Below the pieces are notes generated by a model. That model had not been told where the DNA came from, did not search any database, and worked only from the letters and a program-made list of their open reading frames with translations. A program made the position numbers and the translations under genes. From the NCBI RefSeq assembly GCF_020510625.1, contig NZ_CP075191.1, forward strand, positions 782,001 through 846,000: 64,000 nucleotides of DNA, written 5' to 3'. Every line of letters starts with the position of its first letter. The stretch's first letter is position 1. This document shows positions 7,476 to 15,840 of the stretch, in pieces. Source of the DNA: Ferribacterium limneticum (lineage in GTDB: Bacteria; Pseudomonadota; Gammaproteobacteria; Burkholderiales; Rhodocyclaceae).

Positions 7476-9158
7476 ATGAACGCCGGCGCTTCCGACAAAT
7501 TGACAGTTCGGCTGGCGAATTGGCCGCACTTGCTGCTGGCCGCTCATTTGTTGATGCTGCACGCCCTGGCTTTTGGCGGCTGGCAGATCCCTGCAGTCAA
7601 ACTGCTTTGGCTGGTGGCCTTGGGGCTTTTCCTGATCTGGCAGCCGTTTGTTGCCGGCGAGCAGCGGATCAGCCTGCGCCAGAGCGCCGTGCTGCTGGGG
7701 GCGGTGCTTGCTTCAACCCTGTTGCTGGGGCCGTGGCTGATGTTGATCTGGTGCGGCGCGCTGGCGGCTTCCATTGGCGGGCGGGGGTTGTGGGCCGAGA
7801 ACCGGCGCGAGCGTTTCGGCTATCTGCTGGCCTTCGGTTATCTGATCGGGCTGACTGTGCTGGGGGTGGTGCCGGAGCTTTCGCCGGCGACCCTGATCGA
7901 TCCTGACTTGCGCGGCTGGGTGGCTCGCCTGATGCCGGTGGCCCTGCCGGTGTTGTTGCTTTTTCCGGCCCGGGAGCCGCGGCGCCGCTCGGGAGAGGCT
8001 TTCGACCTGTTTTACGGGATGCTGGTCTTTCTCGTGCTGGCTGTTTTCGTGCTCGGTGCGCTGGCCAATATGCTGGTCAGCGGCGGCTCTTACATCGAGT
8101 CATTGTTCAAGACATCGATGGCCGTGGCTGGGGCGCTGCTGCTGGTGGCCTGGGCGTGGAATCCGCGGGCCGGTTTTTCGGGAATCGGCTCGGCGATTTC
8201 GCGTTACCTGCTGTCGCTGGGCATGCCGCTGGAACAATGGCTGATTCAGCTTTCCGAAGAAAGCGAGAGACACACCGAGCCGACGCGTTTTCTCGGTGCG
8301 GTCATGTCCCGCCTGGGGGCGTTGCCCTGGGTGCTCGGTGCCTCCTGGACGGCCGGTGAAATCGAGGGGCAGATGGGCGAGCAGGCGACGCATCGTCACA
8401 CCTGCCAGGTCAATGATGTTGCCTTGTCGCTGCATTTTCGCCAGGCACCGTCGCCGGCCATGCGCTGGCATGTCGAGTGGTTATTGCGCCTGGTGATCGA
8501 GTTTTATCTGGTCAAGCGGCAAAGCGAGCAGTTGCAGCGCCTGGGCTATGTCCAGGCGATTCACGAAACCGGGGCGCGCGTTACCCACGACGTGAAGAAT
8601 CTGTTGCAGTCCTTGCAGGCGCTTTGTTATGCCGCGACCCAGCCGGGCGATCCGGCCGAGGTGGCGGGTTTGCTTGGCCGGCAGTTGCCGCAGATCACCG
8701 ATCGCCTGAAGGCGACCCTCGACAAATTGCAGTCGCCGCGGATGGAGGTGGTCGGCAGTGTAGCGGCGGATATCTGGTGGGCCAGACTGAAGGATCGCTA
8801 TGCCCATGTGCCGGTCGAATGGTCTCAGCGCGGCGGTGCCGGCTGCATGGTGCCGCTGGGCTTGTTCGACAGTGTGGCGGAAAACCTGCTGCAGAATGCA
8901 ATGGCCAAGCGCCAGCGCGAACCCGGCTTGAACATTGGCGTGGCCTTTGTCGATGGCAGCTTGAGCGTCAGCGATGATGGCTCGGCCATTGAGTCGCCGA
9001 GAGCCAAGGCCCTGCTCAACGAGCCTGTCAGTTCAGAGGATGGCCTTGGCATCGGGCTCTATCACGCCGCGCGTCAGGCCGAGGGGATGGGTTATCGCCT
9101 GTCTTTGGCCGAAAACAGGCCGGGGCGGGTGGCTTTCAAGCTCTCGCCAGGCGCTTAG
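7476..9158 (+). CDS. Membrane sensor histidine kinase
   Basis: Encodes 560 residues. About six to eight hydrophobic segments fill residues 15-230. A cytoplasmic kinase core follows, with the phosphoacceptor His371 in VTHDVKNLLQSLQ, an N-box (VAENLLQNAMAK) and a G-box (DGLGIGLYHAARQAEG). No receiver domain or adjacent response regulator is present. The layout (membrane sensor, THD-KN H-box) resembles kinases of the PrsK type. The nearest regulator is the PrsR-like sigma54 activator at 22097-23584, at the other end of the pilus locus. Its last 23 bases overlap the 3' end of the cyclase gene on the other strand. Confidence 0.85.
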   Translation: MNAGASDKLTVRLANWPHLLLAAHLLMLHALAFGGWQIPAVKLLWLVALGLFLIWQPFVAGEQRISLRQSAVLLGAVLASTLLLGPWLMLIWCGALAASIGGRGLWAENRRERFGYLLAFGYLIGLTVLGVVPELSPATLIDPDLRGWVARLMPVALPVLLLFPAREPRRRSGEAFDLFYGMLVFLVLAVFVLGALANMLVSGGSYIESLFKTSMAVAGALLLVAWAWNPRAGFSGIGSAISRYLLSLGMPLEQWLIQLSEESERHTEPTRFLGAVMSRLGALPWVLGASWTAGEIEGQMGEQATHRHTCQVNDVALSLHFRQAPSPAMRWHVEWLLRLVIEFYLVKRQSEQLQRLGYVQAIHETGARVTHDVKNLLQSLQALCYAATQPGDPAEVAGLLGRQLPQITDRLKATLDKLQSPRMEVVGSVAADIWWARLKDRYAHVPVEWSQRGGAGCMVPLGLFDSVAENLLQNAMAKRQREPGLNIGVAFVDGSLSVSDDGSAIESPRAKALLNEPVSSEDGLGIGLYHAARQAEGMGYRLSLAENRPGRVAFKLSPGA

Positions 9159-10425
9159 ATTCGTCCTGCGGGCCGATCAGGCGATAGACCGCGGTATTGC
9201 CTTTGCCCTTGAGGTGCAGCGTCAGGGGGGCGTCGAAGATAAAGTGCCCGGCCAGGCGATGGTAGGTGGTGGCGTCGAGCTGGATCATCCCCGGCGTGCC
9301 TTCGCTGGTGATGCGGCTGGCCAGATTGACGGTGTCGCCCCACAGGTCATAGATGAATTTTTTCTTGCCGACGACGCCGGCGACGACCGGACCGGTGCCG
9401 ATGCCGATCCGCACATCGAGGTGCATGTCGTTGACCGTGAAGTCGCGATGCAGCAGGTCGCGCATGGCAATGGCCAGTTCGGCGATGGATTGCGTGTAGT
9501 TGTTTTGTTCGTTGTTCAGGCCGCCAGCCACCATATAGGCATCGCCGATGGTCTTGATTTTCTCCATGCCGTATTGCTCGGCCAGTTCGTCGAAAGACGA
9601 GAAAATCCGGTTGAGCATGGCGAACACCTGCTGCGGGGTCATGCCCTCGGCGATGCGGGTGAAATTGACGATATCGACAAACATCACCGTGACATCGGCA
9701 AAACCGTCAGCGATGGCCTGGCTGTCGTGCTTCAGTCGTTCCGCGATGGGGCCGGGCAGGATGTTGAGCAGTAGGCGTTCCGAACGATCCTGCTCATCCT
9801 GCAATAGCCGATGCGTTTCTTCGAGGCAGGCCTGCGCCTTGGCCTTTTCCTGCACGGCATAACGCAGGAGCAGATAAACGATGCTGGAAATGGCAGCGAA
9901 ATTCAGCGCAAAGAAGAAGACGCTGGTTCTGGTCGACACCTTGGGGCTATTGCTGGCCAGGCTGTCGGCCAGGAAATAATCGAAAAATCCGGAGAGTGCC
10001 GTCAGGAATATGTAGGCGAAGAACCAGGCCAGCGATTCGCGGACGCCGAAGAAGAGCACCGCGCCGATTGGCGCCAGCAAACCCCACAGACTGGTGCCGC
10101 TGGCCGTGATGAAGTTGCCGATGCTCCACTGCACGGCAAAGGGGGCGAAAAGGAAAAGCGCCAGTTGCGTGTAGCGGAATAGATCGAAATTGCCGCTACG
10201 GAAGTAATAAAGCAGGTTGCCGACCAGAAGCAGTTGGAAAACGAAGGGAGCATTGGCCGAAAACTGCGGCCCCATCTGGCCGTACAGGAAAAGCCAGAGC
10301 ATGGAACCGAGACAGACGAGGCCCGTGGCAAAAATCAGTAAGGATTTTTTCAGCCGCGTCTCGGCGTCATCATTCGGGTTGATGCCGGCGGTACGGAGAG
10401 ACTGGAGGAAAGGCTGCTGGCTCAC
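9136..10425 (-). CDS. Membrane class III adenylate cyclase
   Basis: Encodes 429 residues with about six membrane helices (residues 28-190), a short coiled-coil linker (HRLLQDEQDRSERLL) and a class III cyclase domain. Metal-binding Asp251 (MFVDIVNFTR) and Asp295 (KTIGDAYMVAGG) are present. Lys291 and Asp360 (YDLWGDTVNLASRI) fit the adenine-specifying pair, so cAMP rather than cGMP is the likely product. It sits downstream of the minor pilin genes of the MSHA-like locus, which suggests but does not prove a link between cAMP and these pili. Confidence 0.88.
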   Translation of the reverse strand: MSQQPFLQSLRTAGINPNDDAETRLKKSLLIFATGLVCLGSMLWLFLYGQMGPQFSANAPFVFQLLLVGNLLYYFRSGNFDLFRYTQLALFLFAPFAVQWSIGNFITASGTSLWGLLAPIGAVLFFGVRESLAWFFAYIFLTALSGFFDYFLADSLASNSPKVSTRTSVFFFALNFAAISSIVYLLLRYAVQEKAKAQACLEETHRLLQDEQDRSERLLLNILPGPIAERLKHDSQAIADGFADVTVMFVDIVNFTRIAEGMTPQQVFAMLNRIFSSFDELAEQYGMEKIKTIGDAYMVAGGLNNEQNNYTQSIAELAIAMRDLLHRDFTVNDMHLDVRIGIGTGPVVAGVVGKKKFIYDLWGDTVNLASRITSEGTPGMIQLDATTYHRLAGHFIFDAPLTLHLKGKGNTAVYRLIGPQDESKRLARA

Positions 10426-10507
10426 GACAGGACAGGGTCAGGCTCATAACGATTGCATGATGCAGTCTGGCAGTCGGGGGGGCGAAGGTCAATACGCCAG
10501 CATGCCC

Positions 10508-11242
10508 CTAAGGAAGGCGGCCGGCCGCGATCAGGCGGTTATAGAGGATGTTTGGCGAGAGCCAGATGACGAGATCGTCGAATTCGTTGGCGCCCGCCGG
10601 GGTCGGGGTGTGGGAAACGAATAGCCGGTCTGCATTGCCGTTGGCCTGCTCATCGGTGCTTGCCGGGGCGGCGGCACCATTTCTGCCGCGGGAATAGATG
10701 ACGGCGACAGCGTTGTTCGCCAATGCGCTACCGGCCGCACAGCCTGCGCCGGCGCCACTGCCGGTAATCCCGACTGCAGTGCTGCAGATTTGCAGGTCTG
10801 CAGCAAGAGGCCCTCCTGCATTCCAGGCTGCCCTGATCTGGTTGGCGGTCGAAACCTGTGATGAAACGGCTTTGGTGATGGCGTAGCGTATTGGGTTGCT
10901 CCATCCGTCGAGGGCGTAACCTGTTTCGTTGGTCGGACTGATGCCAAGGGTTACCGCAGGGAGAAAGCCATCCCAGTTATCGTTACAGGAGCCTCCGCCG
11001 AGCGGTGATTCCACCCCTGTTGCTCCGCCAATGGCAGGACAGGGCAGGCGCCCGTTGGCCGCCACGTAGCCCAGCAAGGCATCGCGCGCATCGTTGAGCC
11101 GACGCTGGGTTTCCGAGCTTGCGATTGTCTCCATCTGCGCACTCACTGCCATCATCAGTCCTCCCGAAAGCAGGGCTACGATAACCAGCACGATAGCCAG
11201 CTCGACAAGGGAGAAGCCTCGGTTATGACTGCTCAGGGACAT
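10508..11242 (-). CDS. Prepilin-type minor pilin with RLPCPA motif
   Basis: Encodes 244 residues. A prepilin peptidase site (SSHNRG before FSLVELAIVLVIVALLSGG, Glu at mature position 5) is followed by the helix tail and YVAANGRLPCPA, then a Gly/Ala-rich globular part with Cys pairs. The same G-RLPCP motif occurs in the next gene upstream in the operon. ATG 11242 is chosen because the leader begins there; the open frame runs further to 11371. Its start overlaps the upstream gene by 10 bases, so the two are coupled. Probably a tip or priming pilin of the MSHA-like pilus. Confidence 0.8.
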   Translation of the reverse strand: MSLSSHNRGFSLVELAIVLVIVALLSGGLMMAVSAQMETIASSETQRRLNDARDALLGYVAANGRLPCPAIGGATGVESPLGGGSCNDNWDGFLPAVTLGISPTNETGYALDGWSNPIRYAITKAVSSQVSTANQIRAAWNAGGPLAADLQICSTAVGITGSGAGAGCAAGSALANNAVAVIYSRGRNGAAAPASTDEQANGNADRLFVSHTPTPAGANEFDDLVIWLSPNILYNRLIAAGRLP

Positions 11243-12162
11243 GGTGTTGTCGTGCAGGGGGTCACGTTCATGATTCTTGTGCCAAGACTTAATCGTGACG
11301 AGGTGGAGGAGAGATTGGTATAGCTGACGCTGGCGAACCATAGATTCGGGTTGGCTGCAGGAGAAAGCCACCCTAAGGTTTGCGCGTCGAACAGAAGGCT
11401 GTTCAGGCTTGTTCCAGTCGGAGGAAAGCTTCCGTTGTCATTGTAGTATCGCCTTAGGCCATTTTGCAGACCGAATGCCCCGCGAATTTCTGCAAGAACC
11501 CTGAAGGTCATGGCCTGAAATATTTCCTGCGATGTGATCGAAAGGACTTGGTCGTTGAAAGTTGCGTTTGGGCCGGTGCTGACGAACGCACTGCCACTGG
11601 CATTGCCCATATCCAGATAATTGGCGCGAGAAGGCGGAGAACCTGCGCTGGGGGTAGTTCGATTTTGCCCGGCAAGCGGCGTACCCGGTGCGATGATGAT
11701 GGCCGCAGTGCTGTTGAGGATGCCGTCCAGTTGTAGTTGTCCTGTACTGACGCCGACGCTGCCGAGAGGAGGGACGCCGCGAAAGCCTGGGGAGAGGACA
11801 TACCAAAGAGTCTCGCCCGAGGCGTCGCGCGGATTCGCTAAACCAAGCGTCCGCCAAGGAATTCGGCCAATCCGGAATACTGCGTTGGAGCAAGAACTAA
11901 GCGCGGTCCCTTCGTTCGCGCTGCCTATTGCAGCCGTGTCCTCGGGACAGGGCAGTCTTCCCGGTGTGGTGTTGTGGGTAACCGACCAGGCGATAAGTGC
12001 TTCCTTGGCCTGACGCAGGGTGATTTGGGTATTGGCATCCTGATCCAGTCGTTGCCTGGATGCATTGGTGGCCGACATTAGCAGGGTGGCTCCGATTCCC
12101 AGGGTCAAAAACAGGAATAAAAGCAGCGCAATTCCTGACTGCGAACGCTGGGTACGGAGCAT
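11233..12162 (-). CDS. PilX/MshP-like pilus assembly protein with RLPCPE motif
   Basis: Encodes 309 residues with an N-terminal hydrophobic helix (QSGIALLLFLFLTLGIGATLLM) of the kind found in PilX-type minor pilins, where the conserved Glu of pilins is absent. A TPGRLPCPED segment near residue 70 matches the GRLPCPA segment of the following gene. Its C-terminus has a Cys pair (TPCTTTPCP). It lies in the MSHA-like operon between the MshK-like gene and a minor pilin and is probably a pilus assembly or tip component. No stronger family assignment is possible by eye. Confidence 0.65.
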   Translation of the reverse strand: MLRTQRSQSGIALLLFLFLTLGIGATLLMSATNASRQRLDQDANTQITLRQAKEALIAWSVTHNTTPGRLPCPEDTAAIGSANEGTALSSCSNAVFRIGRIPWRTLGLANPRDASGETLWYVLSPGFRGVPPLGSVGVSTGQLQLDGILNSTAAIIIAPGTPLAGQNRTTPSAGSPPSRANYLDMGNASGSAFVSTGPNATFNDQVLSITSQEIFQAMTFRVLAEIRGAFGLQNGLRRYYNDNGSFPPTGTSLNSLLFDAQTLGWLSPAANPNLWFASVSYTNLSSTSSRLSLGTRIMNVTPCTTTPCP

Positions 12163-12164
12163 CT

Positions 12165-12536
12165 CTAAGGTTCTCGGCGAGATGGCTTTATCAGGATCTT
12201 GCCGTCGCCCAGCACGCTCTGATGCTCGCCGCTACCTGGACGGTAGGTATCGCCGACTGGAACGCGGGGGGCTGGGGCGGAGTTTGCCCAATCTGCTTCG
12301 CCATTGATCCAGCGGGTGCGGCGGCCGGTGCTGCTGCGTACTTCGCCGTTGATGGTCAGGCCGGCATCGCTATCAACGGGTTCGTGCTGCAGGCCAGGGT
12401 TGCGCTGGCGTTGGAGATCGAGCTTGGCGCGCTGTTGCGGGTCGAGGAAGAGCCGGCCGAGCGGGGCGGGGTCGGCCTGGCAGGGGGCCATGGTGAGGAG
12501 GAGCAGCACGATGACGGGAAGTTGGCGCATGTTCAT
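12165..12536 (-). CDS. Small periplasmic pilus biogenesis protein, MshK-like
   Basis: Encodes 123 residues: signal peptide (MRQLPVIVLLLLTMAPCQA), then a short region with LFLDPQQRAKLDLQRQR and LTINGEVRSSTGRRTRWINGE. The ING-E-V-R / WING pattern recalls the small GspC/PilP-like domain of MshK, which connects the inner-membrane complex to the secretin. The ATG at 12536 overlaps the upstream stop (ATGA). A second ATG at 12530 is possible. The MshK call rests on position between the PilO-like and pilin genes and on size, so it is inference. Confidence 0.6.
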   Translation of the reverse strand: MNMRQLPVIVLLLLTMAPCQADPAPLGRLFLDPQQRAKLDLQRQRNPGLQHEPVDSDAGLTINGEVRSSTGRRTRWINGEADWANSAPAPRVPVGDTYRPGSGEHQSVLGDGKILIKPSRREP

Positions 12537-13135
12537 TTCTTCCCGGATGGCTGGCGGACGGTCAGCCATTGCATCTCGCATTCGGCCGCCAGCAGGGCCA
12601 TGGCCGTTTTTTCCTGTCCCTGTTCGGGCAGAGGGCCGAGTTTGCAGGAGCGGACGATGACCAGGGATTTTGCGTTTTTCTCGATACGGCCCAGCGTGTT
12701 CAGCAGGTCTTCTTCATGCAGCAGGCGAAGCTGGATTTTCAGGGGGCTGCTGTACCAGCCGGCATTGGCCCCATCGTTGCCATCCAGGGCTGTGCGGGCG
12801 CCAAATTCGTATTTCATGCCGGGGATGCGCAAATCGCGCTGGGTGTCGCGCAGCGTTTCCATCCAGTCCAGTCGTTTTTCTTCACCGGCAATGCCTGAAC
12901 GTTGCAAGCGTTGCAAAATCTGCGTGCGCTCCTTGATATCCATTTCTTCGGTGCGAACCTGACGCAGACGTTGTTCGATCTGGCCTTTCGCGGTTGCTGC
13001 GGCATTCCTTTCGTGCTCTGCCTTGCGTACGTCCTGTTGGGCGGCATTGCCGAGCAGGAGGGCAATGACGAAAAGCGCGAGCATCACCGCCAAAGGCAGG
13101 CCAAGTTTCCGGAAGTCAGCGCTGGTCCAGGTCAT
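12533..13135 (-). CDS. mshJ: PilO/MshJ-like inner-membrane pilus assembly protein
   Basis: Encodes 200 residues with one N-terminal membrane helix (LGLPLAVMLALFVIALLLGNA), a coiled coil (about residues 35-75) and a C-terminal ferredoxin-like fold (YSSPLKIQLRLLHEEDLLNTLGRIEKNAKSLVIV, given here only as the visible core). This is the PilO architecture. It should pair with the PilN-like part of the preceding gene in the inner-membrane alignment complex. It is coupled to both neighbours by ATGA overlaps. Confidence 0.75.
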   Translation of the reverse strand: MTWTSADFRKLGLPLAVMLALFVIALLLGNAAQQDVRKAEHERNAAATAKGQIEQRLRQVRTEEMDIKERTQILQRLQRSGIAGEEKRLDWMETLRDTQRDLRIPGMKYEFGARTALDGNDGANAGWYSSPLKIQLRLLHEEDLLNTLGRIEKNAKSLVIVRSCKLGPLPEQGQEKTAMALLAAECEMQWLTVRQPSGKK

Positions 13136-14637
13136 GGCGCGTGGCTCCGGACGATTTCGACGGAAAACTGGTGTGGCTTGGCCTCTTCATCGATGCCGTC
13201 GCCGCCACGCAGCGAGGTGCTCGATTCGATGTCGAAGGGGCGTTGCAGGATATTGACCGTGACATTCGGCTCGCCGCGCAAGGCTTCGACAAACTGATCA
13301 AAAATGGCAAGGGTTTGCCGGGTATCCGCGCCCTGCTGCCGAATTGAAGCGCGCAAGGTGGTGATTTCAAGGTTGCCCGGGAGCTTGCTGGTGGGGGATA
13401 AATCCCCGTTTTTCCAGTCAATGCCTTCCAGGACGATGCTTGGCATGCGGTCGAGAATACGGCTGACCATGCCAAAGGCTGCGCCGGGTTGGCGTTGCTG
13501 GCTCGCTAGTTGAGTGTAGCGGTTGGTCAATTGGCGCAGTGTCTCGTTGTCGATGCCCAGTTGCGGAAAGGTGGCGGATATTTCCTGGTAGCGGCGGCTG
13601 AAGTCCGCTTCGCTGGCAGCCAGTGTGCTGACTTCTTCGCGGAGCGTGTGGGCGTCATAGGTTTGCTTGGCGGAAAAGAGCACGCTGCCCAGCAAGGCGA
13701 CCAGGCCGGCGGCAATCAGGCCGTGGCGGATCTGCGACAAGCGGTAGTGGTGACGATGCGTTTCGCCGGCAAATTGTTGCCGGGGCGGGGCGGTGGCCAG
13801 CAATTGCAGAAACAGCAGGTCGCTGCGGTTGTCGCCGGGCAGGGTGTGCAGCTTCAGTTTAGCCGCCGCCAGGTGGCTGTCGATGATGTTGAAGCTGAGT
13901 TGGCCGCGGTCGGGGCAGGCTTTTTCGATGGCGGGGATGCTCATCGGATGGGCGACGATAAAGACTGGCAGGTTTTCGTCACGTCCGATCAGACGCTGGC
14001 CGATCAGGTATTGATGCAGTTTGCCCGCTTCGGCGCCAAAGGCGCTGGCGATGCCGGCGATGCTGCTGTCGGTGAGTGGCGCCATGCGGGAAAAATGGGC
14101 ATGGCCATCGACCAGGTAGCTTTCGCGGATCGAGTGGTCCTGCACCGTCAGCAGCAGGCTGCGACCGCCGCCGAGCCCGAGTTTTTTGACGAGCAGGCCG
14201 CCGAGTTGGGCTACCGTGTAGATGCCGGCCAGCGGGGCTTCGGCGCTGTTGATGCGCTGCAGCCAGGGCTCGAAATGGGCCGGGTTGGTGAGTGCCGAGA
14301 GCAGCAGCTTTTCATTCTTGCGCTGGGTTTTTTCGTAGCCGAGCGAAATGGCCGTGGCGAGCGCCGTGCCGAGAAAATGCTGGCCGATCTTGCGGGTGAT
14401 CAGGGTTTGCCTATCCTGGCCGCGCAGGAAAGGAATGGTTTCGTGGACGTGGCCTTCTTCGGCGATGTTGGCGAGCAGCGAGAAATGGCTCTTGCTGTGC
14501 TCGGCCAGGTACTGGGCGAATGTTCTCAGCCCGTCTTCGTTGTTTTCGAAGCTGCCCTCGGGCTGCAACTCGCCGCGCTGGCGGGCGAAGGCCTGCACGC
14601 GGTGGGTGTTGAGGTAGAGAAAGCGGCGGGTGATCAC
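13132..14637 (-). CDS. mshI: PilM-PilN fusion-type pilus assembly protein, MshI-like
   Basis: Encodes 501 residues. The first 290 or so resemble an actin-like PilM/GspL cytoplasmic domain. A single membrane helix (LIAAGLVALLGSVLFSA, near residue 315) follows, then a coiled coil and a PilN-like periplasmic domain with a C-terminal VTVNILQRPFDIE strand. Such proteins link the cytoplasmic ATPase to the envelope complex. It overlaps the GspF-type gene upstream and the PilO-like gene downstream by four bases each, so expression is tightly coupled. Confidence 0.75.
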   Translation of the reverse strand: MITRRFLYLNTHRVQAFARQRGELQPEGSFENNEDGLRTFAQYLAEHSKSHFSLLANIAEEGHVHETIPFLRGQDRQTLITRKIGQHFLGTALATAISLGYEKTQRKNEKLLLSALTNPAHFEPWLQRINSAEAPLAGIYTVAQLGGLLVKKLGLGGGRSLLLTVQDHSIRESYLVDGHAHFSRMAPLTDSSIAGIASAFGAEAGKLHQYLIGQRLIGRDENLPVFIVAHPMSIPAIEKACPDRGQLSFNIIDSHLAAAKLKLHTLPGDNRSDLLFLQLLATAPPRQQFAGETHRHHYRLSQIRHGLIAAGLVALLGSVLFSAKQTYDAHTLREEVSTLAASEADFSRRYQEISATFPQLGIDNETLRQLTNRYTQLASQQRQPGAAFGMVSRILDRMPSIVLEGIDWKNGDLSPTSKLPGNLEITTLRASIRQQGADTRQTLAIFDQFVEALRGEPNVTVNILQRPFDIESSTSLRGGDGIDEEAKPHQFSVEIVRSHAP

Positions 14638-15833
14638 GTTTTGATCTTGCTGATGACGTCGTAGATGGGGCCGATGACCGAGAGCATGATCCAGCCGAGC
14701 AGGGCGCCCATGAACAGGGTCAGCATCGGTTCGATCAGGGCCTGGGCCTTGCCGACGGATTCCCTGACGTCGCGGTTGTAGAAGTAGCTGACGTTGATCA
14801 GCGCCTTGTCGAGTCCGCCGGTGCTTTCACCGATCCGCAGCATGCGGACGACCAGCGGCGGAAACAGCCCGACGTCGCGGAAGGCGCCAGCCACGTTCTG
14901 GCCTTCGCGGATCGATTGCTCTACCCGCTCCAGCGCGCGGCGGACAACCCGGTTGCCGACGACGTTCTGGGTCGAGCGGATCGATTCGAGCACCGGGATG
15001 CCGGAGGCGTAGAGCATGGCGAAGGTGCTGGCGAAGCGTGACAGGATGATCTTTTTCAGGATCGGGCCGACGACCGGCAGGCGCAGCTTGATGCCGTCGA
15101 GACGCAGGCGGGCCAAGGGGTTGCCGCGCAGGATCAACTGCCCGACGATAACGGTGATGATCGGCAGCAGCAGGAAAACGTACCAGAAGTCGACCAGCAG
15201 GTCGGACACAAAGAACAGGAGCTTGGTGTGCGGCGGCAGCACGTGGCCCATGTTCTTCACGAACAACTTGAGCTGCGGGACCATGTAGATCATCAGGAAG
15301 AAGGTGGCCGACAGCACGATGGTGGCCACAAAGGCCGGGTACATCAGCAGTTTCTTGGTTTGCGAGGCGAGTTCGTCTTCCCACTTCAGCGATTCGCTCA
15401 GGCTGGCCAGCACGTCAGGCAGTTGCCCGCTTGATTCGCCGGCCCGGATCAGGTTGCCGAAAACCTGGCTAAAAACATCCGGGTGTTCGGCCATGGCTTG
15501 TGACAGGGTCAGCCCGCCCTCGATGCTTTCGATCAGTCCGGCCATGACTTCGCGAAAGCGCGGGTGCTCGACGGAGTCACGCAGATCGGTCAGCCCTTCA
15601 AGGATGGGAACGCCAGCCCGGGTCAGCTGTTCGAGGTGGAAACAGAAATTGATCAACTCCGGACGCGGCACGCTCCGGTTGCCGAAAAGGGCGCGGTGCT
15701 GGATCGGTGTGCCTGTCACCAAGTCCAGATTCATGCGCTTGAGGCGCATTTCGAGGTCGACCAAGTTGATGGCGTCGAGTCGCCCGTAAGTCATTCGCCC
15801 CTCCACGCTGACCGCCTTGTAGTCGAAAAGCAT
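14634..15833 (-). CDS. mshG: Type II secretion/pilus platform protein (GspF/PilC/MshG)
   Basis: Encodes 399 residues with two T2SSF repeats, about 70-190 (FCFHLEQLTRAGVPILEGL and later) and 270-390 (RFASTFAMLYASGIPVLES), each followed by membrane helices. This polytopic inner-membrane platform works with the assembly ATPase to extract and add pilin subunits. It lies 7 bases downstream of the ATPase gene and is coupled to the MshI-like gene. Confidence 0.93.
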   Translation of the reverse strand: MLFDYKAVSVEGRMTYGRLDAINLVDLEMRLKRMNLDLVTGTPIQHRALFGNRSVPRPELINFCFHLEQLTRAGVPILEGLTDLRDSVEHPRFREVMAGLIESIEGGLTLSQAMAEHPDVFSQVFGNLIRAGESSGQLPDVLASLSESLKWEDELASQTKKLLMYPAFVATIVLSATFFLMIYMVPQLKLFVKNMGHVLPPHTKLLFFVSDLLVDFWYVFLLLPIITVIVGQLILRGNPLARLRLDGIKLRLPVVGPILKKIILSRFASTFAMLYASGIPVLESIRSTQNVVGNRVVRRALERVEQSIREGQNVAGAFRDVGLFPPLVVRMLRIGESTGGLDKALINVSYFYNRDVRESVGKAQALIEPMLTLFMGALLGWIMLSVIGPIYDVISKIKT

Positions 15834-15840
15834 GGCGCGG

